From the NCBI RefSeq assembly GCF_014077505.1, contig NZ_JACGWA010000001.1:186001-250000 (forward strand): 64,000 nt of DNA, in the 5' to 3' direction. Shown piece after piece: positions 17,263 through 25,530 of this stretch. Both the position numbers and the translations under genes were made by a program. The DNA comes from Colwellia sp. BRX10-3 (lineage in GTDB: Bacteria; Pseudomonadota; Gammaproteobacteria; Enterobacterales; Alteromonadaceae). The notes under the pieces are model-generated. The model was not told the origin of the DNA. It ran no database searches and worked only from the letters and a program-made list of their open reading frames with translations. Positions within the stretch are counted from its first letter, which is position 1. Each line of letters begins with the position of its first letter.

Positions 17263-18081
17263 TTAACTATCGATTTCAAAGCCACCTTTTACCTTTTTCA
17301 CACGTAAGCCACCTGAGCCACTTTCAAGTATTTTTAAACCGCCAGCTTGCTCTACATCAATATCGCCGGAGCCATCATCAATAGTTATTACGCCATCTAT
17401 TTTTCTAAGGGTTAAGTCACCTGAGCCATCTTCAAAAACAGCATTACCTGAGACACCTTTTACATAAATGCTACCCGAGCCATCGTCAATATCAAGATTG
17501 CCATCAAGGTCATTAATCTCTATTTCTCCAGAGCCATCAACAATAGTTACATTGCCCATTACCTGACTAATATAAAGGTCACCTGAACCATCGTTAACAT
17601 CAAGATCATTGTGAATGCCTTTTATAGTCAGTTCACCTGAACCGTCCTTCACTGCAACTGCGCCATTAATATTGCTGATGTTTATGGCGCCAGAGCCATC
17701 ATCAACTTTTAACATTAGGTGGCTTGGTATCGTTACTTTAATATCAATATGTGGAGAATCACCCTGCCAAATACCACTCGTGCTAATTTTAGCGACTAAA
17801 GTCGCACTTTTGCCTGACTGAGTTAAGGTTAATTCATAGTCATCTGCATCACGATCTTCTGCATATATATCAGCAACCACGGTAATTTCTGACACATGTT
17901 CAGATCCCGAAATAACCAAAGAGCCTGCACCTGCTTCGACATTTAATGTGGTGAGCATTTGGGCATCAATAATTAGTTCTTGTTGGCTGTGGTAATTAGC
18001 ATGAGAAGGGCTTGCTAGAACAATGCAACCACTTAAAAAGGTTGCACCGGATATAAAAAGTAATATTTGAGCTAATTTCAT
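17263..18081 (-). CDS. DUF4097/adhesin-head-like lipoprotein with exact 18-residue repeats
   Basis: Start taken at ATG 18081 with AAGGA upstream, giving MKLAQILLFISGATFLSGC: a lipoprotein signal with lipobox LSGC; an in-frame ATG 16 codons earlier has no ribosome site. The 272-residue product should be exported and lipid-anchored. After a strand-rich N-terminal part, the last 147 residues are eight units of exactly 18 residues with the core Asp-Gly-Ser-Gly (for example VKDGSGELTIKGIHNDLD). Such repeats fit a parallel beta-helix of the DUF4097/DUF2807 kind. Function unknown; surface or periplasmic binding is a guess. It lies downstream of nuoN but has its own upstream region. Confidence 0.75.
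   Translation of the reverse strand: MKLAQILLFISGATFLSGCIVLASPSHANYHSQQELIIDAQMLTTLNVEAGAGSLVISGSEHVSEITVVADIYAEDRDADDYELTLTQSGKSATLVAKISTSGIWQGDSPHIDIKVTIPSHLMLKVDDGSGAINISNINGAVAVKDGSGELTIKGIHNDLDVNDGSGDLYISQVMGNVTIVDGSGEIEINDLDGNLDIDDGSGSIYVKGVSGNAVFEDGSGDLTLRKIDGVITIDDGSGDIDVEQAGGLKILESGSGGLRVKKVKGGFEIDS
17275..17706 (-). repeat. Eight tandem 54-base units coding 18-residue repeats
   Basis: Units begin with a hydrophobic residue, then x-Asp-Gly-Ser-Gly, then alternating hydrophobics. All eight are 18 codons long with no insertion. The last unit has Ser-Gly-Ser-Gly for Asp-Gly-Ser-Gly. DNA copies have diverged, so selection rather than recent duplication keeps the period. Confidence 0.9.
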
Positions 18082-18234
18082 TGGTCTATTTCCTTGTAAA
18101 CTATCGATTATTTTAATTGTATGCAGCATACAATCAAAAATCGCGCCAAAAAATAAAAGACAATATTATTAGTCACTTAAGAATAAGTATTCACATACAG
18201 ATACTCAGAGTTGATATATTTTGGTTAAAATAAC

Positions 18235-18261
18235 AATTAATTAGCGAATTCGTAATTAATT
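18235..18261. repeat. Near-perfect 27-base palindrome after nuoN
   Basis: AATTAATTA and TAATTAATT flank CGAATTCG with a single unpaired G at 18244. It ends one base before the nuoN stop. It could be a weak transcript end for the nuo operon, although no clear T run follows on the minus strand. Confidence 0.4.
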
Positions 18262-18262
18262 A

Positions 18263-19759
18263 CTAAGAACTGATAAGTTGATTAATCACCTCAGGAAAAA
18301 TGCCAAAGATCAAGCCTAACGTAATGAAGCTATAGACTAATGCCATTTCTATAGCATGATTTCTGACTTCATTAGTTTTGCCGTTATCTGCAGGCGCATC
18401 GGCAAAAATTTTAAAAATCATTGGCAGATAGTAAGCTAAACCAATACCACTACCAATAATAAGCATCGCAATTAACCACCAGGCATGGGCAATGGTTGCT
18501 TGGCTTAAAATATAAAACTTACCAATAAAGCCCATGGTTAGAGGAATACCCGCTAAGCTCAACAAGCCTAGTATCATCAACACCGCATAACTCGGTGCTC
18601 GCCAAAATAAGCCTTGTAAATCGTTCAGTGAAATATCTTCTTGATAAGAAAGACGGGTATTTTGCTGTTGAATTAAGGCCATAACGATAAAAATGGACAG
18701 GTTAGCGACGGTATAAGCCGCTAAATAAAATAAGCTACTTTGCCAAGTAAACGCCAAGCTTTGCTCAGAAGTAACAATGATTACAATCAGTAGATAGCCC
18801 ATATGGGCTATCGATGAATAAGCTAGCAAGCGTTTCAAGTTTTGCTGTTTAAGTGCCATTACATTGCCCAGTAACATTGAAATTACGGCGAATGACATCA
18901 AAAACATTTGAAAATTTTCCAATAATAAATATCGCTGAGCGATAATGCATTTAAGCAAAACCACGAACATAGCGACTTTCGAAATAGTTGCCATCAATAG
19001 CGTAACTGGGGTTGGTGCACCTTGATAAACATCAGGTGTCCAGAAATGAAAAGGCGCTATTGATAATTTAAAGGCAATACCAGAAACAAATAACAAAAGC
19101 CCTAACTGAAAAAACAATCCTAAGCCTTGCTGATGATATATTTCGCTTGGTATCGCGCCATTAAAACTCAAGTTACCGGTAACGCTATAAATAAAGGCGA
19201 TGCCTAACAACATAAAACTCGAGGCGGTGGCACTTAATACTAAATATTTAAAGCCACTCTCCACGCTATACTGACTTTCGCGATGATATCCTACCAATCC
19301 AACTAAACTAATACTTAACAGCTCAAATCCCAAAAATAAGCTAGCAAAATGGTCGCTAGTAACCAAAATCCCCGCCCCTAGTACCATAAGCAATAATAAT
19401 AAATAATACTCGTCGTGCACTTCTATATGGGCTTTTAGGAAACTATGGCTCATGCGCAAAGCCACCATGGCTGAAATAAGTATCAAACTAAAAGCAAAAA
19501 TACTGTAACCGTCAACTTTTAACAGCTGTGTAACTTGGGTTGCTTGGCTTGCTTGAGTTGATAGCAAACTCACATTGGCTATCAATGAAACGAAAAGTAT
19601 AAAAAATGTAAATAGTACAATGGTGCGTTGCGATCTTTTCCAAGCCACCAATAACAAGGCTAATGTTACGCCAAAGGCAATAATGAGTTGCGGTAAAATT
19701 GCACCTGCCATAGCCGTGGTTAGCAATGATTGAGTGTTATTTGCTATAGATATCATCAC
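18263..19759 (-). CDS. nuoN: NADH-quinone oxidoreductase subunit N
   Basis: Antiporter-like membrane subunit of complex I, one of the proton channels. The 498 residues are almost entirely hydrophobic with about 14 helices; the family block FKLSIAPFHFWTPDVYQGAP with its helix-breaking prolines lies mid-protein, followed by AYSSIAHMGYLL. Length is close to E. coli NuoN (485). It is the last gene of the nuo operon, its start overlapping the nuoM stop by one base. Confidence 0.96.
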   Translation of the reverse strand: MMISIANNTQSLLTTAMAGAILPQLIIAFGVTLALLLVAWKRSQRTIVLFTFFILFVSLIANVSLLSTQASQATQVTQLLKVDGYSIFAFSLILISAMVALRMSHSFLKAHIEVHDEYYLLLLLMVLGAGILVTSDHFASLFLGFELLSISLVGLVGYHRESQYSVESGFKYLVLSATASSFMLLGIAFIYSVTGNLSFNGAIPSEIYHQQGLGLFFQLGLLLFVSGIAFKLSIAPFHFWTPDVYQGAPTPVTLLMATISKVAMFVVLLKCIIAQRYLLLENFQMFLMSFAVISMLLGNVMALKQQNLKRLLAYSSIAHMGYLLIVIIVTSEQSLAFTWQSSLFYLAAYTVANLSIFIVMALIQQQNTRLSYQEDISLNDLQGLFWRAPSYAVLMILGLLSLAGIPLTMGFIGKFYILSQATIAHAWWLIAMLIIGSGIGLAYYLPMIFKIFADAPADNGKTNEVRNHAIEMALVYSFITLGLIFGIFPEVINQLISS

Positions 19760-21201
19760 TAGACTCCAAATGAGAATTTAAGCAATAGCGTCGGGTATAA
19801 ACCAATGACTAAAAGCATCAATAATAATGAGCCACAAATAATGAGCTCCCTAGACTGTAGATCAACAATGGCATGCTTTGATGTTCCTTGAAAGCTAGAT
19901 TGAAACAGTACCATGCCATAAATAGCGGAGCCGATAAGACCCAAGGCAGCAACAATGGCAAATTCAGGCAGCACTTGAAATACACCTACTAGACTAAAAA
20001 ACTCGCCAATAAAGTTAGCTAAACCCGGCAAACCAAAAGCAGCACCAGCAAAAGCTAAAGCAAATCCGCCCATACGAGGAGCACTTTGCCAAAAACCGCC
20101 CATATCGGCTAGATTTCTGCTGTGAATCCGTTGATAAATCATGCCCGCCATCGCGAATAAAGCCGCACTGCTTAAGCCATGTGCCACCATAGTCACAATT
20201 GCGCCTTGATAAGCGGTAGCATTAAATGCAAACAATGCCAGCATCACAAAGCCCATATGGCTAATACTGCTGTAGGCGACTAAACGTTTAAAATCTTGTT
20301 GTGCAAAAGCCATTTTCGCACCATAAACAATACTCACCACGGCCAATGTCGCGGCAATCGGAGTAAATTGAACACTGGCTTGTGGGAACAAGAAAATAAC
20401 AAAACGAATTAAGCCGTAAGCGCCAGTTTTTAGCAGGACTCCTGCCAGTAATACACTACCTGCTGTTGGCGCTTGAGTATGCGCATCAGGTAACCAACTG
20501 TGCACGGGCACCGAAGGTAATTTAACCGCGAAGGCAATAAAAAATCCTAACATCAAATATTGACTAATTTCGAGTGGAATATCCAACATCAGCCAGTCTA
20601 AGTAATAGAAGCTTAACTGCCCTGTTTGCAGTAAATGAAAATATCCCGTGGCAATAATAGCCACTAGCATTAATAAACTGCTCACTTGGGTAAAGATGAA
20701 GAATTTAAGCGCGGCAAATTGACGTTTTTCATGTCCCCAAATAGCAATTATAGCGGTCATGGGTAGTAACATAACTTCCCAAAAGAAGAAGAAAAGAAAC
20801 ATATCAACAGCGATAAATACCCCAATAATACCGGCAATCGTTAACAGTAAATTAAAATAATAAAAACCAACATGGGTCTGAATTTCACGCCAAGATACTA
20901 ATACGCATATAATGGCTAACAGCCAAGTGAGTGTTATTAGCACAATGCTTAACTGATCGATCGCGATACTATATTGAATATTAAAAGTTTTAATCCAATC
21001 AACTTGGGTCAGCACCTGTAACTGGGCAAAGTCATTATTTTGATTATTCGCATGGCTAGTAACAAAAACCGCAAAAACAGTCGCTAATAACGCTAAGCTA
21101 ATTAATGCCAACCACTTAGCACTACCTTGCCAATGTTTTTCGGCTCGCCATGCCAAGGCACCAGTTATCAATAATGCCAACATAATAAAGGTCAGTGTCA
21201 T
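19759..21201 (-). CDS. nuoM: NADH-quinone oxidoreductase subunit M
   Basis: Proton-pumping membrane subunit of complex I. Start taken at ATG 21201 (MTLTFIMLALL), inside an ATGA overlap with the nuoL stop and with AGGAG upstream; the frame extends 38 codons further into nuoL but that part is not hydrophobic like family N-termini. The 480 residues carry the channel block KLPSVPVHSWLPDAHTQAPT and LVAYSSISHMGFV. About 14 helices are expected. Confidence 0.96.
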   Translation of the reverse strand: MTLTFIMLALLITGALAWRAEKHWQGSAKWLALISLALLATVFAVFVTSHANNQNNDFAQLQVLTQVDWIKTFNIQYSIAIDQLSIVLITLTWLLAIICVLVSWREIQTHVGFYYFNLLLTIAGIIGVFIAVDMFLFFFFWEVMLLPMTAIIAIWGHEKRQFAALKFFIFTQVSSLLMLVAIIATGYFHLLQTGQLSFYYLDWLMLDIPLEISQYLMLGFFIAFAVKLPSVPVHSWLPDAHTQAPTAGSVLLAGVLLKTGAYGLIRFVIFLFPQASVQFTPIAATLAVVSIVYGAKMAFAQQDFKRLVAYSSISHMGFVMLALFAFNATAYQGAIVTMVAHGLSSAALFAMAGMIYQRIHSRNLADMGGFWQSAPRMGGFALAFAGAAFGLPGLANFIGEFFSLVGVFQVLPEFAIVAALGLIGSAIYGMVLFQSSFQGTSKHAIVDLQSRELIICGSLLLMLLVIGLYPTLLLKFSFGV

Positions 21202-23087
21202 AACAAATTTACTCCTAACAGCAGCATTATGGCTAACCCAAAGGTCGCCAAATACCAACGTAAACTGCCATTTTGAACCAATAATAATGCATCGTGCCAT
21301 AGGCTTACGTACCAAGCATTGAGCATAATGATTTGGTCAAATATATCGTGTTTATTTACCTCAGCGAGCCACTGATAAGGTTTAATGAAAAGCACATTAT
21401 ATAAAACGTCAAAACCTAAACCTTGACGGCAGAACACCACAAACTTGCCTTCACTAGCCTGAATACTATGCTTGCTACCTTTGATAGGAATACTACGATA
21501 GCTTTTAAAATAAAACCAAGAAAACAAAATACCGATAAAGGGCGTAATAATGGCAACCGTATGCAACCAATTAGGTTCATCCAACTGTGCTAACGGCGTT
21601 TGTATAAATGTTGAGAACACTAACGTAAGATCAAGCGGAATAAACCCACCAAATAGCGACAACAGCGCCAAAACGATTAATGCGCTTCGTAACAAGGTGC
21701 TCTTTTCTGTATGTGTATTTTCAGTGAAGCGCGCAGAACCTAGAAAAGCGAGAAAGAATAACCGACAACTATAAATACTGGTTAATAAGGCCCCTAAAAT
21801 CGCACACCACCATAACATCGGCCCTGCGGTATTAGACGACCAAAGCTGAGCAATAATAGCTTCTTTAGAGAAAAAGCCTGAAGTGCCTGGTAACGCCATC
21901 AAGCAAATTAAACCAACAATAAATAAACTACTTTCAAAAGGCAGTTTTTTCAGTAATCCGCCCATTTTAAAAAGATTTTGTTGATGATGTAGTGCATAAA
22001 TAACCGCTCCTGCCGTTAAAAACAGTAGCGCTTTAAAAAAAGCATGTGTCATTAAATGAAATACGCCGGCAGACCATGCACCAGCTCCGAGTGCCAGCAT
22101 CATATAACCGATTTGGCTCATGGTTGAATAGGCTAATACGCGTTTAATATCGCTTTGTGCTAGTGCCGCAACGCCAGCGAGTAATAAAGTAAGTGCCCCT
22201 AGCCAAGCGACATAATTCATCACTTCAGGCGATAATAAAAAGATGCCATGCATACGAGCAATTAAATATACCCCAGCAGTAACCATAGTCGCAGCATGTA
22301 TTAACGCACTGACCGGTGTTGGCCCAGCCATAGCATCAGGCAACCATGTTTGCAGGGGTAATTGTGCTGATTTACCGACCGCCCCCCCGAGCAATAATAA
22401 GGCAATCCAATAAATATCGTTTACGTGTTCTGCGCTAGGCCCGGCAACAATATTATTGGCTTGTTGTGCCAATGTCGTCACCGCTACAATATTAAGCTCA
22501 CCAAAGGTATTAAACAGTAATAGCAAGCCTATCGCCATCGAAGTATCACCGATACGGGTAACAATAAACGCTTTGCGTGCGGCTAACACATTACTTTTTT
22601 CTTGATACCAAAAACCAATCAATAAGAAACTGCATAAACCAACACCTTCCCAACCAAGGTATAACAGCACTAAATTATCGGCTAAAACCAATATCAGCAT
22701 AGCGACGATAAATAAATTCATGTAAGCCATAAAACGCGAGAAATTAGCATCAGTTTTCATATATATGGCAGCAAATAAATGAATTAAAAAGCCCACTCCA
22801 CAGACCACGCTAATCATAACTGCGGACAAACCATCAAGGTAAAAGCGCATATTAACTTCGCTAGTACCGAGTTGATTAGTTAAATCAAACCAATGCCAGA
22901 GGTTAACGCTCAGCACTTGGTTTTGAGAAGACGACAATTCAAACAATAATATCGCGCTAACTAAAACCGTTACTGCCATGCTACTGACACTAATAATGGC
23001 GGCAAGCTGCCATGACAGTTTTTTACCCAAGGCAATTAACAGCAAAAAACTCACTAAAGGATAAAAAGGTAAACTCGCTAATAGCAC
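21198..23087 (-). CDS. nuoL: NADH-quinone oxidoreductase subunit L
   Basis: Largest membrane subunit of complex I, with the lateral helix that couples the antiporter-like units. The 629 residues have WEGVGLCSFLLIGFW, the channel block KSAQLPLQTWLPDAMAGPTP and VLAYSTMSQIGYM; the C-terminal part contains the long amphipathic helix and a final membrane segment. Length is near E. coli NuoL (613). It starts 5 bases after nuoK. Confidence 0.97.
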   Translation of the reverse strand: MLLASLPFYPLVSFLLLIALGKKLSWQLAAIISVSSMAVTVLVSAILLFELSSSQNQVLSVNLWHWFDLTNQLGTSEVNMRFYLDGLSAVMISVVCGVGFLIHLFAAIYMKTDANFSRFMAYMNLFIVAMLILVLADNLVLLYLGWEGVGLCSFLLIGFWYQEKSNVLAARKAFIVTRIGDTSMAIGLLLLFNTFGELNIVAVTTLAQQANNIVAGPSAEHVNDIYWIALLLLGGAVGKSAQLPLQTWLPDAMAGPTPVSALIHAATMVTAGVYLIARMHGIFLLSPEVMNYVAWLGALTLLLAGVAALAQSDIKRVLAYSTMSQIGYMMLALGAGAWSAGVFHLMTHAFFKALLFLTAGAVIYALHHQQNLFKMGGLLKKLPFESSLFIVGLICLMALPGTSGFFSKEAIIAQLWSSNTAGPMLWWCAILGALLTSIYSCRLFFLAFLGSARFTENTHTEKSTLLRSALIVLALLSLFGGFIPLDLTLVFSTFIQTPLAQLDEPNWLHTVAIITPFIGILFSWFYFKSYRSIPIKGSKHSIQASEGKFVVFCRQGLGFDVLYNVLFIKPYQWLAEVNKHDIFDQIIMLNAWYVSLWHDALLLVQNGSLRWYLATFGLAIMLLLGVNLL

Positions 23088-23092
23088 TATCC

Positions 23093-23401
23093 TTACCCCT
23101 TCATCTGGTTTAATAAATCAATATCTAAAGAACGATATTTCTTTTGCATGCGGATTAATAACGCTAACCCTACCGCTGCTTCAACAGCGGCAAGAGTTAA
23201 AATTAAAATAAACATTACTTGGCCATCCGCCTGTTGCCAAACGCTGCCAGCACCAATAAAAGCAACGCCAACGGCATTAAGCATGATTTCCAAACTCATC
23301 AAAATAAATAGCGTATTTTTTCTTGCCACCACGCCAATAAAGCCGATAGCAAATAATAAACTCGATAATATAAGCACATGAAACAAGGGAATAGAGGTCA
23401 T
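23093..23401 (-). CDS. nuoK: NADH-quinone oxidoreductase subunit K
   Basis: Small three-helix membrane subunit of complex I, 102 residues. The conserved membrane glutamates are seen in LMSLEIMLNAVG and LAAVEAAVGLAL, both needed for coupled proton transfer in E. coli NuoK. Start overlaps the nuoJ stop by 4 bases. Confidence 0.97.
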   Translation of the reverse strand: MTSIPLFHVLILSSLLFAIGFIGVVARKNTLFILMSLEIMLNAVGVAFIGAGSVWQQADGQVMFILILTLAAVEAAVGLALLIRMQKKYRSLDIDLLNQMKG

Positions 23402-23928
23402 AGCGGGCCTCCAGTAACATCAGGTTTTGCATAGTGATAACCGGCTAATAAACCGGATAAAAGCAGAAAAGACGCAATTTCAACAGCAAGTAAATAGGGC
23501 CCATACAACATAATACCGACCGCTTTTGAACTGATAACCGTTGCTTGAAGGCTTTGTTGCATATCAGCATCATTAATAATAACGACAATTTCAATCAGCA
23601 ACGCAAATGCCAACAACATCGCCCCCACCATATTGGCTAAACTTTTATTTTTTGGCGCGTTTACGGTTTCATCTTTACCTAAACCAAACATCAGTACGGC
23701 AAAAACAAACAACACCAAAATAGCACCGGCATAAACAATGACCTCTAACCCCGCGGCAAAAGGTGCTCCCATTAAATAGAAACACACTGCAACAGCCAAT
23801 AACGACACCACTAAATATAACAAAGCGTGTATGGTATTGTTGCCTGTTACCACCTTTAAACTAGCAATAACGGCAACCAAACCAGCGAGGTAAAATAGGC
23901 TTTCAATAGCTGCAAGATTAGCGAGCAT
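23398..23928 (-). CDS. nuoJ: NADH-quinone oxidoreductase subunit J
   Basis: Five-helix membrane subunit of complex I, at the junction of the peripheral and membrane arms. Start taken at ATG 23928 (MLANLAAIESLFYLAG), which has AAGGAG seven bases upstream; a start six codons earlier has none. The 176 residues include GAPFAAGLEVIVYAGAILVL, the conserved third helix. E. coli NuoJ has 184 residues. Confidence 0.95.
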   Translation of the reverse strand: MLANLAAIESLFYLAGLVAVIASLKVVTGNNTIHALLYLVVSLLAVAVCFYLMGAPFAAGLEVIVYAGAILVLFVFAVLMFGLGKDETVNAPKNKSLANMVGAMLLAFALLIEIVVIINDADMQQSLQATVISSKAVGIMLYGPYLLAVEIASFLLLSGLLAGYHYAKPDVTGGPL

Positions 23929-23982
23929 GTTGATTCTCCTTAACACTATTTTTCGTATTCTCTAGCAACCTTATGTTACGAC

Positions 23983-24498
23983 TCATGGCATTAATCCTTT
24001 AATATCAATAGGTGGCCTTTCTTGTTCTGCTTGTCCCTTGCCTTTACCTGCAATCGCAATACCTGACTGTTGATAAAAACTATAATCGTGATATTTACCT
24101 GGACCATTAATTAATAAATGCTCTTTTTCATAGACTAAGTTTTGTCTATCGTATTCTGCTAATTCCACATCTGGGGTTAATTGAATGGCATAGGTCGGAC
24201 AAGCTTCTTCACAAAAACCACATAAAATACATCGAGAAAAATTAATACGAAAAAAGTCCGCGCGCTTGCGACCATCATCATCAACCACTTGTTGCAAAGC
24301 GATACAATCTACTGGACAAGCCACCGCACAAAGATTACATGCCACACAACGCTCTTCACCATCAGGGTCTCGAGTCAGGACAATTCGGCCACGATACCTT
24401 GGCGCTAAATAAGGTTTTTCTTCTGGGTACTGCACCGTATCGGCTTTAGTAAAGGTGTGTTTCAGCACTAACCACATGGTTCGAAGTTGACTAAACAT
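23983..24498 (-). CDS. nuoI: NADH-quinone oxidoreductase subunit I, two [4Fe-4S] clusters
   Basis: Iron-sulfur subunit that carries electrons through clusters N6a and N6b towards N2. Start taken at ATG 24498 (MFSQLRTMW) behind a GGGGG ribosome site. The 171 residues have two full ferredoxin motifs, [14 protein letters not shown] and [14 protein letters not shown]. It lies 57 bases after nuoH and 54 before nuoJ. Confidence 0.95.
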   Translation of the reverse strand: MFSQLRTMWLVLKHTFTKADTVQYPEEKPYLAPRYRGRIVLTRDPDGEERCVACNLCAVACPVDCIALQQVVDDDGRKRADFFRINFSRCILCGFCEEACPTYAIQLTPDVELAEYDRQNLVYEKEHLLINGPGKYHDYSFYQQSGIAIAGKGKGQAEQERPPIDIKGLMP

Positions 24499-24555
24499 TA
24501 TCGCCCCCGTTTGCATTGATATTATCAACGTGAATTTGATGGTGTTTATTCATAG

Positions 24556-25530
24556 TTATAGCACTCCCGTTAAGCGCAATACCGCGGTAACTAAAAGGTT
24601 TAATAACGCTAAAGGCAACATCACTACCCAACCAAACTTTAGTAGTTGGTCAAATCTAGGGCGTGGCAGCGATGTTCTTAAAAGAATAAAAAACATCACA
24701 AAAAACATAATTTTAATAATGAACCACAGCAGTGGTGGCAGCCATGACGCAAGCGGCTCTGGCATTAACCAACCGCCAAAGAAAAGCACTACTGACATGG
24801 CTGAAATTAATGTAACGCCTAAATATTCACCGAGAAAAAATAAAGCAAATTTCAGCCCAGAATATTCGGTATGAAAACCAGCGGTTAGCTCAGTTTCAGC
24901 CTCTGGTAAATCAAAAGGCAGTCGATGGCTTTCAGCAATACCCGCGACTAAAAAAATAAAGAAACCAACAAATTGCGATTGAATTAGCCAGCCATCGGCT
25001 TGCGCTAAAACAATTTCACGTAGGTTAAAAGTGCCGGTTAGTAACACCACGCCCATCACCGACAGCCCCATAAACACTTCATAACTGACCGTTTGTGCGG
25101 CCGCTCTCATACCGCCTAACAAGGCATACTTAGAGTTTGATGCCCAACCGGCCAATACCACGCTATAAACAGCGAGCGAGGCCATAGCAAGAAAAAATAA
25201 CAAGCCGATGTTTAAATCAGAAACGCCAATACTAGGAGAAAATGGTACGACCGCAAAACTCATTAATACGCACATAGCACCAATAACCGGCGCTAAAACG
25301 AAGACTAAACGATCACTAAAAGGTGGGATCCAATCTTCTTTACCAAGAATTTTCAGCAAATCAGCCAATGATTGTAAGATTCCAAAGGGACCAACTCGAT
25401 TTGGCCCACAACGGTCTTGCCAAATACCGATCATTCTGCGTTCAACCCAGACCAGCATAGCCGCAATGGGTATAAGTAATGAGATAATGATGGTTATTTC
25501 AAACAGTTTCCATAGCATTTCAACCATCAT
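24556..25530 (-). CDS. nuoH: NADH-quinone oxidoreductase subunit H
   Basis: Membrane subunit that forms the quinone-entry channel with NuoB and NuoD. The 324 residues show MIGIWQDRCGPNRVGPFGI, GLSVMGVVLL and the charged loop RLPFDLPEAETELTAGFHTE, all typical; E. coli NuoH has 325. It has a perfect AGGAGG site inside the end of nuoG and overlaps it by 11 bases. Confidence 0.97.
   Translation of the reverse strand: MMVEMLWKLFEITIIISLLIPIAAMLVWVERRMIGIWQDRCGPNRVGPFGILQSLADLLKILGKEDWIPPFSDRLVFVLAPVIGAMCVLMSFAVVPFSPSIGVSDLNIGLLFFLAMASLAVYSVVLAGWASNSKYALLGGMRAAAQTVSYEVFMGLSVMGVVLLTGTFNLREIVLAQADGWLIQSQFVGFFIFLVAGIAESHRLPFDLPEAETELTAGFHTEYSGLKFALFFLGEYLGVTLISAMSVVLFFGGWLMPEPLASWLPPLLWFIIKIMFFVMFFILLRTSLPRPRFDQLLKFGWVVMLPLALLNLLVTAVLRLTGVL

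Noticed and set aside
17275-17706. CRISPR-like or non-coding tandem repeats
   Set aside because: The repeats are in-frame 18-residue units of a lipoprotein and have diverged at DNA level.
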